From Imperialibacter sp040222815 (lineage in GTDB: Bacteria; Bacteroidota; Bacteroidia; Cytophagales; Cyclobacteriaceae), in NCBI RefSeq assembly GCF_040222815.1, contig NZ_JAVKCH010000057.1:1-64000 (forward strand): 64,000 nt of DNA. Reading direction: 5' to 3'. Shown in pieces: positions 8,601 to 17,400 of this stretch. The position numbers and the translations under genes are program-made. The notes below the pieces were generated by a model that saw nothing but the letters and a program-made list of their open reading frames with translations, did not search any database and was not told the origin of the DNA. The first letter of the stretch is position 1, and each line of letters opens with the position of its first letter.

Positions 8601-11600
8601 CGACAATTACTCTGTAAATGGAGAAGCAAAGCCGTTGAAAGTACTTCCAGTGGCCAAAAACATTGCCCGACTGATCTTCAAAGACAACTTTTCCGAGAAC
8701 AAAGATTTGGTGCTGTCAATCTCCAAGATGGTGACTTCGGAGGCAGAAACACTTATTACTCCTGACTATACTTTTCGACACGACACGAAGCCGCCGACCA
8801 TAGACTCTGTTGCGGCAGTGGACGCCAAGCACTTGTTGGCCTACCTGAATGAGCGCCTGCAAGCTCCCTACGCAGAAGCCACAGGCAACTATGAATGGAA
8901 GGGACATGGTCATCCTGATTCTGTTGCCTTGCAAATGGATAAAAAGTCTGTCTTGCTTTCGTTCGGAGAACCTTTCCCGCAAGAAATGGAGCAGGAGCTT
9001 GCGGTGGTCAACTTGAAAGACCTCTATGGAAATCAAATAACCAAGGCGATAACCAAACCGTTTGTTTACGACACCCTCCCTCCCCGAGTAAATGCAGTTA
9101 CCGTTACCTCACCAAAGACACTCGAGATTTCCTTTTCCGAACCAGTTACCGCCGAGGCATCAGCCCTTGTCCATTACCTTCTGGGCAACGAGCAGCCATC
9201 TGTAGCTAAAAGAACACTTCCAGACTCAAATGTGGTTATGCTCACCTTTGTTGAGGCCCTTCCTGATGTCAATAGCATTCCACTAGCTATCGATGGCATC
9301 TCGGATTTTTACGGCAACACGGCTACGAAAATCAGTACCATCGTTAACAACGAGGACCTGCAGGCCGGAAAAGCAATGGCCATTTCGGCGAGCAAAGCGC
9401 TGGTCTCCTTCAACAAAGCGCTGGGCAGTGATCTCACTTTATCGAATGTTGCCGGCAGCGGCATTGCGGCCCTGCAAAAAGGAAACGAGGCGCACCTGTT
9501 AGAACTGGAAGTGTCCGGTAAATTCGAAGAAGATTCTCTGTACACCTTCGCATTCAATGGCCTGGCATCCGCAGACGGTATTGCGCTCGGCCTATCAAAA
9601 TCCATCAGCTTCACCTACCATTCCGGCGTTTTGCAGCTTACTTCTAAGCATCCTGCCCTGGCCGACCTTTTGCTTTCAGTGCCTGTGAACAAGGATAGCT
9701 TGTCGATTGCCACCAACATGATTGTTGAACCAGGAGCAATCATCCCCTCACTCATTTTGCCAGATGCCGACGAGCCTGAAAAAGTGAATATCTATTTTGA
9801 CGAGAACCTTCCGTTCAACGAAACCCTGACGCTCACTTTTTCCGAGCTGTACGATGTTTGGAGCAGGAGAATTCCCGACCAGTCCATCTCGTTTGCCATC
9901 GATGCACAGCCGCCGACTGTTGCAAACACCTTCTCCCGACTGTTCTCGGAAGTCATAGTTGAGTTCTCAGAAAAAGTTTCCAGTTCAACAGCCCTTAGCC
10001 CAAATCACTATTCCATCATCGGACTGGCGCAACCGAATGAGGTAGTGTTCACAGGAGCTGATCAACTTTCGGTTTCGCTATCTTTCAAAAATGAGTTTGT
10101 CGACAAGACAGCCTATCAATTGGTAGTGAAAAACGTCGAAGACATTTCTGGCAATGTCATACAAGCCGACACCCTTTCATTTACCTACGCCAGGCCAAAC
10201 ATTCCAAAGACGGGAGAAGTCCTGATCACCGAAATCATGGCAGACCCAAGCCCTTCCGTCGGATTGCCTGAGGTGGAATATGTAGAGCTATTCAACAACT
10301 CCGGTATTGATTTCGAGCTCTCTGCATTTGGGTTCGTCAACAGCGACAAGGCTTTTGCGCTGGGAGAGGGCTTGCTGCCAGCAGGGAGTTATTTGATGCT
10401 GTGTTCTCCAAATGACACCGCCTCGCTTGCTGACTTCGGCGCTGTGGCGGGGCTCACGGGCTGGTCGGCGCTGTCCAACTCTAAGGATTCCCTTAGCCTG
10501 ATAAATTACTATGGCGACGTCATCGACCAGGCAGTTTATACCACCTCCTGGTACAAAGACTCCCAAAAGGATGAAGGTGGCTGGTCACTTGAAAGGATTT
10601 TGGGCGAGTCGGCCTGCGGCGAAGATTATCGCTGGGCGGCATCTCAAAGCGAGTTGGGCGGTACGCCAGGCTCTGCCAATTCACTGGCATTTTCTGAAAT
10701 CGATTCTATTGCGCCTGCTTTCATCGATGTTGCCGTTGTGGAGCCCACGAGACTCAGCCTGGGATTCTCAGAATGGATAAGCGAGGTCGGCCTGGCAGCG
10801 CTAAAAGTAGATATTAAAGGAGGGCCGGAAGTTTCCTCTTTCGTACTGGAAGAAAATCAAACCAGCGTTTTGGCGGAACTTAAACAGCCGCTCACTTTAG
10901 GTGCCGAGTACTTGGTCACCGTCGCCGGAGTTGTGGACTGTAGTGGCAACGAAATGGAAGTAGCTGAGATGACAGTAGGGGTTGGCAGGCCTCCTATTTT
11001 TGGTGAGCTTATCATTTCGGAAGTCATGCCAGACCCCGACCCAACACAAGGCTTGCCAGAAGCTGAATATATCGAGATCTTTAATCCTACCAGCGAATGG
11101 GTCAGCTACAACGGAGTGAGACTGATTGTAGGAGAGAAGCAAGCTGCTTTTCCCAAAGGCGCTATTGCCCCCAACTCTTTTCTAATCCTCTGTAGCTCAG
11201 GAAGTCAGCCCCGGTTAAAGGAATTCGGCGCCACACTTGTGATCACTTCAATACCCTCGCTGAAAAACGATGGCGATAAGATTTCCCTTTTTATCGGAGA
11301 TCACCTGCTTCATCGCATGCACTATGACGATGGCCTTTTTGCCAACAACAGCAAAAAGGATGGCGGCTGGTCGCTGGAGATCATCGATGTAAATCTGCCC
11401 TGCGCCGGAGAAGAAAACTGGATTGCTTCGGCCAACCAAAGCGGAGGAACGCCTGGTCAAATCAATTCGGTGAACAATACCCTGGGCGATGGCATGCCGC
11501 CCAGCTTGCTGGAGGCTATTCCAGTTACTGACTCCACACTGCTGGCACGGCTCAGCGAGCAAGTGATCATCGATTCTGATAAATTAGAGATAAGCATTAC

Positions 11601-12627
11601 GCCTTCGCTCGGAAATCTCACTGTTCAGGCGGACTTCCTTACCAACAGTTTTACTATTCAGCATCAGGAAAGTATCCGCCCAGGCACATTCTATACTGTC
11701 TCTCTTTCGGGCCTGGTTGACTGCCTGGGAAACATCAGCACAACAGAGCAATTGTCGGCTAGTTTTATTCTTCCCTCACCTTCCGACAGCCTGGATGTGG
11801 TGATCAATGAAGTGCTATTCAACCCCAGAAGCGGTGGAGTCGATTTTGTGGAACTGTACAACAGGTCTGATAAATACCTCGACATCAAAGGCTGGGAGGT
11901 TGGCAACATCACAACGGCTACGGGAGAACCCAATGATTTCAATACCATTGCCACATCAAATCACCTGCTGGCGCCTGGTGATTTTCTGGTGCTGACTGAA
12001 TCGCCCACGATCCTGAAGGCAGATTACCCATCGGGAAAAGAGGAAACGTTTTTCGAGGCCGACTTACCCACTTATCCCAACACGGAAGGCGGAGTGATCA
12101 TCAGAAATGTCGATGGCCAGGTACTCGACTGGTTCAATTACGATGAAGATCTCCACTCACCTTTTCTTGAGGATGTTAAAGGAGTGGCTCTGGAGAGAGT
12201 TTCCGTGGAGCTCGAAACAAATGACCCGGAGAACTGGGAGTCAGGCGTATCGACGACGGGTTTTGCGACACCAGGGTACAACAATGCCAACCAAAGGGCC
12301 GGGCAACCCGCTACCGGAAAAGTATCCGCCGAGCCGCAGGCCTTTATCCCTGGCGACGCTCTGAATGGTTTCACCGAAATCACCTTCGGCAGTTCCCTGA
12401 CCAACACCCGTATTGGCGTCTATATTTACGACATGGCGGGCAGAAAAATCAAAACGCTTACACAGGGTCAGACCGTGGCGGATGGCAGCTTCTTCCGCTG
12501 GGATGGCTCCACCGACATGGGTGAAATGGTAAGAGTGGGTGTTTACATCATACAGGTTGAGTACTTCAACTCCTCTGGCCAGCAGGATGTGGTGCGCACC
12601 ACCGTAGCAGTGGGTGCCAGGTTTTAA
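5623..12627 (+). CDS. Giant secreted multidomain protein with lamin-tail and SbsA-like Ig domains
   Basis: The 2334-aa protein is exported: a signal peptide spans about residues 1-23. Next comes a ~200-residue beta-rich domain resembling a LamG/concanavalin-like fold. Then come many SbsA-like Ig modules, with recurring strands such as VEVASKNQLIIRFNKAVA and NTLQLTFNQAVDPG. Four lamin-tail domains are marked by (I/V)(I/T)(E/N)E(I/V)xxxP and FVE(I/L)YN near residues 606, 1531, 1794 and 2057. The last ~100 residues resemble a FlgD-like Ig domain (GVYIYDMAGRKIKTL, then RVGVYIIQVE), which in this phylum often serves as a C-terminal export module. Such proteins are surface-attached or released. No catalytic domain is visible; adhesion or nucleic-acid or polymer binding is a guess. 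It is transcribed alone. Confidence 0.85.
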   Translation: MITRAICCSILLTSCISFSSLCQVIDDFSDGDLTTNPTWSGNTEYFTFNAGESKLRSQGPDIETSYFISTPNQFIKWTTWEFSVKLSVSPSNTNNMRIYLVADQENLTTGLNGYFIRIGESGSNDGVDLYRQNGTNTSRIMHSFDGAMASGGNARIRVTRDDVGNWTLAADLTGENNFIQDEASVFDDTFTSASKFGIVVNQTSSNKNNYYFGSLSVTANLIVESVEVISKNTVKVHFNQAVTEATGSETSNYTIDNGVTVNSATRSGGNSSVVELTVSDLTTDDYLLTVSNLIKEQTGTLQETVEPIAFSYTQLALSDIITPSSTELKLIFNDELDEEAAENVSNYTINGGIGTPTGAVLNPSNTKEVLLTLSTELGEQAYELTLPNGLPNASGNSQIDPGAAYEFDFVVPLIAESVEVASKNQLIIRFNKAVAVGPAETPENYSINNSIGAPSSAAIGTGPNEVILTLGTGLLNDSYEISISNLTDLASTGLSPEPSVLAFSYLPLTITAVSVTGENTLQLTFNQAVDPGTAGLASNYSLNDGFGNPQTASVSEADDKVVELIFSEDFFNFTYEITINGVSNQSANALAENLAEAVPVSKPTPAGALIITEIFADPNPKGISPESPVLPTASGAEFVEIYNPSPHSINLNSFNLTGGTIGSYLLSGGSYVALVPATYLTSYEALGNATTITSWNSLTNTGEVITLKDQLANTIDEVTFSSSWNDDSEKDGGWSLEKINPEPACESSANWRTSIDEKGATPGTQNSVFDDAPDTTLPTVAEVEIADEETIAIHFNEKMDTDLTGITASLDGEEIAGISFFNDQTLSITLTTPLVSEAQYALELAGLSDCAGNPMASSSIGFYYDTKPPVPEQVVLRSFSSLLLQFDEPLKETDAEKEENYKIVDLNIAPTKANLLTESAQSVLLEFEEPFALGASYEIEVSNLKDTLENEMTSSVTLVFSVQQNIDSVWVEGANFLSVSFNMEPDKTSMTSADNYSVNGEAKPLKVLPVAKNIARLIFKDNFSENKDLVLSISKMVTSEAETLITPDYTFRHDTKPPTIDSVAAVDAKHLLAYLNERLQAPYAEATGNYEWKGHGHPDSVALQMDKKSVLLSFGEPFPQEMEQELAVVNLKDLYGNQITKAITKPFVYDTLPPRVNAVTVTSPKTLEISFSEPVTAEASALVHYLLGNEQPSVAKRTLPDSNVVMLTFVEALPDVNSIPLAIDGISDFYGNTATKISTIVNNEDLQAGKAMAISASKALVSFNKALGSDLTLSNVAGSGIAALQKGNEAHLLELEVSGKFEEDSLYTFAFNGLASADGIALGLSKSISFTYHSGVLQLTSKHPALADLLLSVPVNKDSLSIATNMIVEPGAIIPSLILPDADEPEKVNIYFDENLPFNETLTLTFSELYDVWSRRIPDQSISFAIDAQPPTVANTFSRLFSEVIVEFSEKVSSSTALSPNHYSIIGLAQPNEVVFTGADQLSVSLSFKNEFVDKTAYQLVVKNVEDISGNVIQADTLSFTYARPNIPKTGEVLITEIMADPSPSVGLPEVEYVELFNNSGIDFELSAFGFVNSDKAFALGEGLLPAGSYLMLCSPNDTASLADFGAVAGLTGWSALSNSKDSLSLINYYGDVIDQAVYTTSWYKDSQKDEGGWSLERILGESACGEDYRWAASQSELGGTPGSANSLAFSEIDSIAPAFIDVAVVEPTRLSLGFSEWISEVGLAALKVDIKGGPEVSSFVLEENQTSVLAELKQPLTLGAEYLVTVAGVVDCSGNEMEVAEMTVGVGRPPIFGELIISEVMPDPDPTQGLPEAEYIEIFNPTSEWVSYNGVRLIVGEKQAAFPKGAIAPNSFLILCSSGSQPRLKEFGATLVITSIPSLKNDGDKISLFIGDHLLHRMHYDDGLFANNSKKDGGWSLEIIDVNLPCAGEENWIASANQSGGTPGQINSVNNTLGDGMPPSLLEAIPVTDSTLLARLSEQVIIDSDKLEISITPSLGNLTVQADFLTNSFTIQHQESIRPGTFYTVSLSGLVDCLGNISTTEQLSASFILPSPSDSLDVVINEVLFNPRSGGVDFVELYNRSDKYLDIKGWEVGNITTATGEPNDFNTIATSNHLLAPGDFLVLTESPTILKADYPSGKEETFFEADLPTYPNTEGGVIIRNVDGQVLDWFNYDEDLHSPFLEDVKGVALERVSVELETNDPENWESGVSTTGFATPGYNNANQRAGQPATGKVSAEPQAFIPGDALNGFTEITFGSSLTNTRIGVYIYDMAGRKIKTLTQGQTVADGSFFRWDGSTDMGEMVRVGVYIIQVEYFNSSGQQDVVRTTVAVGARF

Positions 12628-12644
12628 ACGGCTCACCCTCCGGC

Positions 12645-12767
12645 ATGAAGACACAACCGTAACAGCTACGTGTTTGTGAACCTTTGGTTCTTGGGAGTGT
12701 CTTCAACCTCGCCTTCCGCCATGAAGACATTACCGGGAACGGCAAAGTGTTTGTGGGTGTGTCTTCA
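12645..12767. repeat. Two tandem hairpin units (TGAAGACA...TGTCTTCA)
   Basis: Unit 1 pairs TGAAGACAC (12646-12654) with GTGTCTTCA (12697-12705); unit 2 pairs TGAAGACA (12722-12729) with TGTCTTCA (12760-12767). The interiors are related too (ACCG..A.C..G...GTGTTTGTG), so this is a tandem duplication of a hairpin element. It lies between two convergent genes and may end transcription, though neither strand has a good T-run. A TGTCTTCACAC core also occurs at about 3679. Confidence 0.7.
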
Positions 12768-12778
12768 CACCCAGCCTC

Positions 12779-13252
12779 TCAATCGATCAGCTTCAGCACC
12801 CTTTTAGCCTTGTAGTCCTCGTCCCTCACTGGCTCCACAATTATTACGTCGCCGGGCTTGGCACCTGAAAGCACCTTAGAAACGGACACCTCATACACGG
12901 GGTTCTGAAAGAACGCATTGTAAATGATAATGTCCTCTCTTCTCAGATAAGCCCTGAATGGAATGTGTTCCTGCTCGGGGCTCCCCGGCTTTCCCCTCAC
13001 AAGCGACATTAGCCCCCAACTTTTCGTATCAAGCAACGCCACATCAAACGGCACACCATTGAGCAGCAAGCAGTCCACATGGATATTGGTATGCCTGCCC
13101 ACCTCATTGCGCACAAACTCATTGTCCTGTATGATCTGATCCCGCCTTTCTTTTAGCTGTTCTTTCGATAGCAAGAATAGTGGGTTGACCGCCTGCGCCT
13201 GCACGGCTCCGACCTGCATCATCAAAAGGACACTTAGAAGTAATTTCAGCAT
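12779..13252 (-). CDS. Small secreted protein of unknown function
   Basis: The 157-aa product has a clear signal peptide (residues 1-20, LLLSVLLMMQVGAVQAQA), so it is periplasmic or secreted. The mature part has no motif I recognise; it contains one Cys and a likely beta-sheet core (FEVSVSK-like strands, DVIIVEPV). The gene is divergent from the membrane-bound winged-helix regulator at 13381, and the shared upstream region holds an operator, which suggests they work together, the secreted protein perhaps feeding or modulating the periplasmic sensor domain. That link is inference. A TAGGTTTG element lies 30 bp upstream of the ATG. Confidence 0.65.
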   Translation of the reverse strand: MLKLLLSVLLMMQVGAVQAQAVNPLFLLSKEQLKERRDQIIQDNEFVRNEVGRHTNIHVDCLLLNGVPFDVALLDTKSWGLMSLVRGKPGSPEQEHIPFRAYLRREDIIIYNAFFQNPVYEVSVSKVLSGAKPGDVIIVEPVRDEDYKAKRVLKLID

Positions 13253-13274
13253 CTTGTTGTCTGTTTGTTTACCC

Positions 13275-13282
13275 CAAACCTA
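13275..13282 (-). promoter_or_regulatory. -7 promoter element of the small secreted protein
   Basis: On the minus strand the sequence reads TAGGTTTG, a full match to TAnnTTTG, 30 bp before the ATG at 13252. A TTG lies 17 bp upstream, shorter than the usual 19-21, which suggests a weak or activator-dependent promoter. Confidence 0.5.
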
Positions 13283-13304
13283 GGCATCACCCTGTCCGTC
13301 AATA

Positions 13305-13341
13305 GTAAAACAAATGTAAAAAGAGTGTAAACAGTTGTAAA
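13305..13341. promoter_or_regulatory. Operator: four GTAAA direct repeats on one DNA face
   Basis: GTAAA starts at 13305, 13316, 13327 and 13337, steps of 11, 11 and 10 bp. OmpR/PhoB-type winged helices bind head-to-tail sites with about this spacing. The site lies between two divergent -7 elements, 23 bp from the left one and 32 bp from the right one. The candidate binder is the winged-helix protein encoded at 13381. Confidence 0.6.
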
Positions 13342-13368
13342 AGCTAAACATAGCTCCTTGCAAAGCCG

Positions 13369-13376
13369 TACCTTTA
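13369..13376 (+). promoter_or_regulatory. -7-like element of the winged-helix regulator gene
   Basis: TACCTTTA matches TAnnTTTG at all fixed positions except the last. It starts 12 bp before the ATG at 13381, which would give an almost leaderless transcript. No TTG is found at the usual -33 distance. Confidence 0.4.
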
Positions 13377-13380
13377 GGTT

Positions 13381-14247
13381 ATGAAGACCATCTTGGCAGG
13401 GACATGTTTGGCAATTGGCCTCCTGGCTGCAGTTCTCCTTCTTACCGGCAGTGATTCGCCACCCTTGGCTGGCGAAAAGACGGAAATAGCCATGCGCAAC
13501 GTAGGCTATAGAGTGCTATTGGCGGCGGGAGATTCATCATCAAGAGTACTTCCGGTAACAAAAGTTGATAATAACATCTACTTGATCCGGTTCGAAAACC
13601 CTCTGACATTCACCACCGACACACTGGTAAAGGTCATTCACGAGGCACTTGCTCCCGGCATTAATGCCAAAATTATACCCAGCGCCTATGTGGTGAACGT
13701 GATGGAGTGTACTGGTAATTTGGTTGTGTACAGTTACCAAAAGGCCGGTACGGAGGAGAATACCCTGGTGCCTTGTAAAGGCAGAGACCAACCGGTGGGT
13801 TGCTATGCGATCAAAATTACCTTTGAACGATCCATTCTCCTTGCTGGTGGGAAATGGAAGCTGGGTGGCCTGGCCCTCACATGCCTCGTCCTGGCCGGGT
13901 TCATTTACCTAAGAAAAGCTCCCGCTGCAAACAATGAGCAAAAGCAACCAGCCACACTTTCGATTGGGCAGTTTGCCTTTGATCTGCGCAACGGCGTGCT
14001 GATGCACAAAGACGAGATCATCGACCTTACGGCAAAAGAGGCAAAGATTCTGACACTCTTCGCCAAACAGCCCAACATGGTGCTGGAGAGGGACAAACTC
14101 ATGAAAGAAGTGTGGGAAGATGAAGGCGTTATTGTAGGCCGCAGCCTCGATATGTTTGTGTCAAAGCTCCGCAAAAAACTGCAAGCCGATCATAACGTGA
14201 AAATCACGAATGTGCATGGGAAGGGGTATAAGCTGGAGGTAAGCTGA
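13381..14247 (+). CDS. Membrane-bound winged-helix transcription regulator (DNA-binding domain C-terminal)
   Basis: The 288-aa protein looks like a one-component signal transducer. Residues 1-22 form a hydrophobic signal-anchor, residues ~30-155 a domain with two Cys (MECTG and LVPCKG) likely in the periplasm, residues ~157-177 a second membrane segment (LGGLALTCLVLAGFIYL). Residues ~190-288 are an OmpR-type winged helix with recognition helix GRSLDMFVSKLRKKL and wing VHGKGYKLEV. ToxR and CadC carry the same parts in the opposite order, with the winged helix first. It would bind DNA while tethered to the inner membrane. The likely target is the phased GTAAA operator just upstream, shared with the divergent secreted protein. 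The ligand is unknown. Confidence 0.82.
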   Translation: MKTILAGTCLAIGLLAAVLLLTGSDSPPLAGEKTEIAMRNVGYRVLLAAGDSSSRVLPVTKVDNNIYLIRFENPLTFTTDTLVKVIHEALAPGINAKIIPSAYVVNVMECTGNLVVYSYQKAGTEENTLVPCKGRDQPVGCYAIKITFERSILLAGGKWKLGGLALTCLVLAGFIYLRKAPAANNEQKQPATLSIGQFAFDLRNGVLMHKDEIIDLTAKEAKILTLFAKQPNMVLERDKLMKEVWEDEGVIVGRSLDMFVSKLRKKLQADHNVKITNVHGKGYKLEVS

Positions 14248-14348
14248 GCATCCGCCGACCCATCATGGTGTGCCCTTGAAATATAAATTTCCTTTGCTCT
14301 TACCAAGGCACGACGCTATTCTTTTTCGGACATGAATGATGCTACGGC

Positions 14349-14381
14349 AAAAAAGGAAGCCTTCCGTTTTGGAAGGCCTCC
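14349..14381 (-). terminator. Rho-independent terminator of the 1408-aa protein gene
   Basis: On the minus strand GGAGGCCTTCC pairs with GGAAGGCTTCC (one mismatch, 14371-14381 with 14355-14365), followed by a run of six T. It lies about 65 bp after the stop codon at 14446. Confidence 0.75.
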
Positions 14382-14445
14382 TCAAAGTTCCCGTGCTTGT
14401 TGTTGCGATGGATTAAGACTTAGGACAACGACAATAGATCCTGTC

Positions 14446-17400
14446 TTAGTTTTTGAATAGCCTCTTGACCACAATTGCACCTTCTATTTCGGTCACTAAA
14501 AAATAGATGCCCGCCGGACTATCAAGTAAATTAACTGTCACAGATTTTGCCTCGTGGTGTTCTACTAGTGTTGGGAATTCCTGCCCCGCTGCATTGACAA
14601 CCTTAAAATTGAAGTGACTCAGCTTTACCCCTTGCGACGTGATAGTCACTATACCTTTGGTTGGATTCGGGTAGATACTAATTCTGCCGTCATAAAAATC
14701 TTCGACTCCGGTTTCGGTCTCCTCGACATCAATCAGGTTTATTGTAATGGTAGCCGACGCCGACAATTCGCCATCACTCACCTCCACCACCAGCTCGAAA
14801 ACAGGGGTAGTTTCGAAGTCAAGTGCTGCTGAAGACTTGACAATGAGGTCGTGGCTTGAGTTTATTTCAAAAGCATCGCCCACATTTCCGGAGCTAATCG
14901 AGTAAGTGAGGGGGTCATCATCTGGATCAGAAGCAGCAATAGTTCCCAAACCAATCCCTTCTGGCGAATTTTCCGGTACCGAAAAGCTTTGATTTGCAAT
15001 CACTGGAGGCGAGTTTTCGGGCTCTACAACCTCATTCACATCGTTGAGATTGACTGTGACGATGGCAGTAGCCGTACCGCCTTGTCCATCACTGACTTCC
15101 ATTGTCAGACTAAATGATGGCGTGACTTCAAAGTCAAGTGCTAGTGTGTTATTAACGGTTAAGCGAGAAATAAATGGCGCCAGCTTGGATACCGTAAAGG
15201 CATCATTGGTATTGCCGTCCAAAATGGCGAAAGTCAATTCACCATCACCTGTCGTGGCAACAAGGTTTCCGACAGTCGTCCCTTCTGGGGCATTTTCATC
15301 AATGGTAAATGTCTGATCGCCGATTGCAGGGCCCAGGTCATTTAGATTAACTGTGACGATGGCACTTGATGTTCCTCCCCTGCCATCGCTAACCTCGACG
15401 GTCAAATTAAACACCGGATTAGTTTCGTAATCAAGTGCTGTTGAGTTATGCGCATAAAGGCTATTGACGCCATTCAGAGTAAAGGCATCTCCCGTATTTC
15501 CAGCAGTAATTGAATACGTTAATATATCGTCATCTGGATCGGAGGCTGCAATAAGCCCGATAACCTCACTGTTGCTTCTGTTTTCATCAATGGTAAAAGA
15601 CTGAGCCTCAATAACCGGTACTCCGTTACTTTTTGTTGTTACTGACGCTGGATCGGAGGAGGCTGAACCGTATTCTGTTGTCACTGTAACGGCGAAAGCA
15701 TATTCGGTATCGGGTGAAAGGCCACCAACAGTAAGCGTTCCTGTGTCGGCGTTGAAGTTTCCTCCGTTTTCGTTTTTAATATTTACGCCCCCAAGGCTGC
15801 GAAAGACGGTGTAAGTCATTTCGCAACCCCCACAATTATCTTCCGGCTTCACAAAATTTACCCTCACTGATTTAGAAGTAATATTGTCGTACGTCGGGCT
15901 TGCCGGTTTGCCTGGTGGGCCGAACTCGTCCTTGGTAGTGAAACGCCAAACGCTGGTGCTGCTGATGCCCGCATAGGGAGCACCTTCAAGGTCTTCAAAC
16001 GCAGTATTGTCGATTAAAACATAAAGCAAAGTACTAAAAGGCAAGTTAGCTCCGGGCTGCAATGTCGCCGCAGTACCGCTAATGGTGACCTTGTCTGAGG
16101 TTACATCAATCGTTTCCACCACTGCCCCGTCGACTCCCGATTTGATATAGATATTACCGGTTCCCTTCTGAATGCTCTCATTAAATGTTAAAACCAGGGC
16201 TGACTCAACTTCTACTGCTACGGCGTTGTTGGCTGGTGAAAATGACACAACTGTTGGTGCAACATTGTTTGTTGTTACCTGACTTGCTTCAGTTGAAAAA
16301 TCGGATGATCCAACGGAATTTACTGCCTTTACCCGGTAAAAGTATTCCTGATTGTCGGTGAGGCTCGTAGCCGTGTGGGTCAGACCATTACCATTAAATA
16401 CTTCCGAAAATGCTCCTCCAACCCCTTGCTTTTGCTCAAGCACATAGCTGGTGATAGCACTGCCATTATCAGCAGGTGCCGCCCAGTTGACCACGATCGA
16501 AGCGGAAGTGACGGCACCAAAGGTTGGAGCCGCCGGTGTGCTCGGTGGCCCGGCCAAAGTGGTTGCACTAGCTTCTGAAGAATAGGACGAACTGCCAATA
16601 GCATTTGTGGCTTTGACACGGTAAAAATACTCCTGATTGGAAGCAAGGCCGGTGGATGCAAAAGTCAGCGCATCTCCGGTAAATATTGCTGCAAAGTCTC
16701 CGCCACTTCCCAATTTCTGCTCAAGCACATAACTTGTGATGGCGCTGCCGTTGTCGTTGGGTGCAGCCCAATTAACTACAATGGAGCTATTCGTAATGGT
16801 GCCGAATGTGGGAGCCACTGGCGCATCTGGGGCGCTGCTTGGTGTGAATGTGACCCCATCGCCCCAAACACCGCTACCATTGGTGCCCACAAATAGGGTT
16901 GATGCTTTTACAACCAGAGGGCCTGTCGATAAATTATTGAGACCTGTATTGTAGGCTGTAAAATTGTCGCCCAGATCATCTGACATATATACGCCGCTTC
17001 CTTCCACAGAAAAAAACAACGCTTCCAGGCTTAAGAGAGCATGCCCTGCTACCGCCCCTGGAAGACCTGTTCCCGCTGCACTCCAGGAATCTCCGAGCGA
17101 GGCAGATTTAAAAAAACCTTCAGCAGTAGATGTATATATGCTCCCACCCAGGGCATAAATGTAGGTGGCTGTATTGAAACCGCTCGTATTGGTGATTCCG
17201 TTATCGGCAGCTGTCCAGGTGTCGCCACTGTCCGAAGACTTGGAAACGATGTCACCGAAGAAGTTGCCAGTATATAAATTGACGCCATCTTCTGCCAACG
17301 TAACTGGTATGCCACTGATCTCATTACCCGTCGTCCCACTTGCCCCAGTCCAACTTACTCCATCATCTGTCGATTTTTTGACACCCCCCAAAAGCTCAAG

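Noticed and set aside
13540..13791. 83-aa minus-strand frame inside the winged-helix regulator gene
   Set aside because: It is a shadow of the sense gene, whose domains are well supported.
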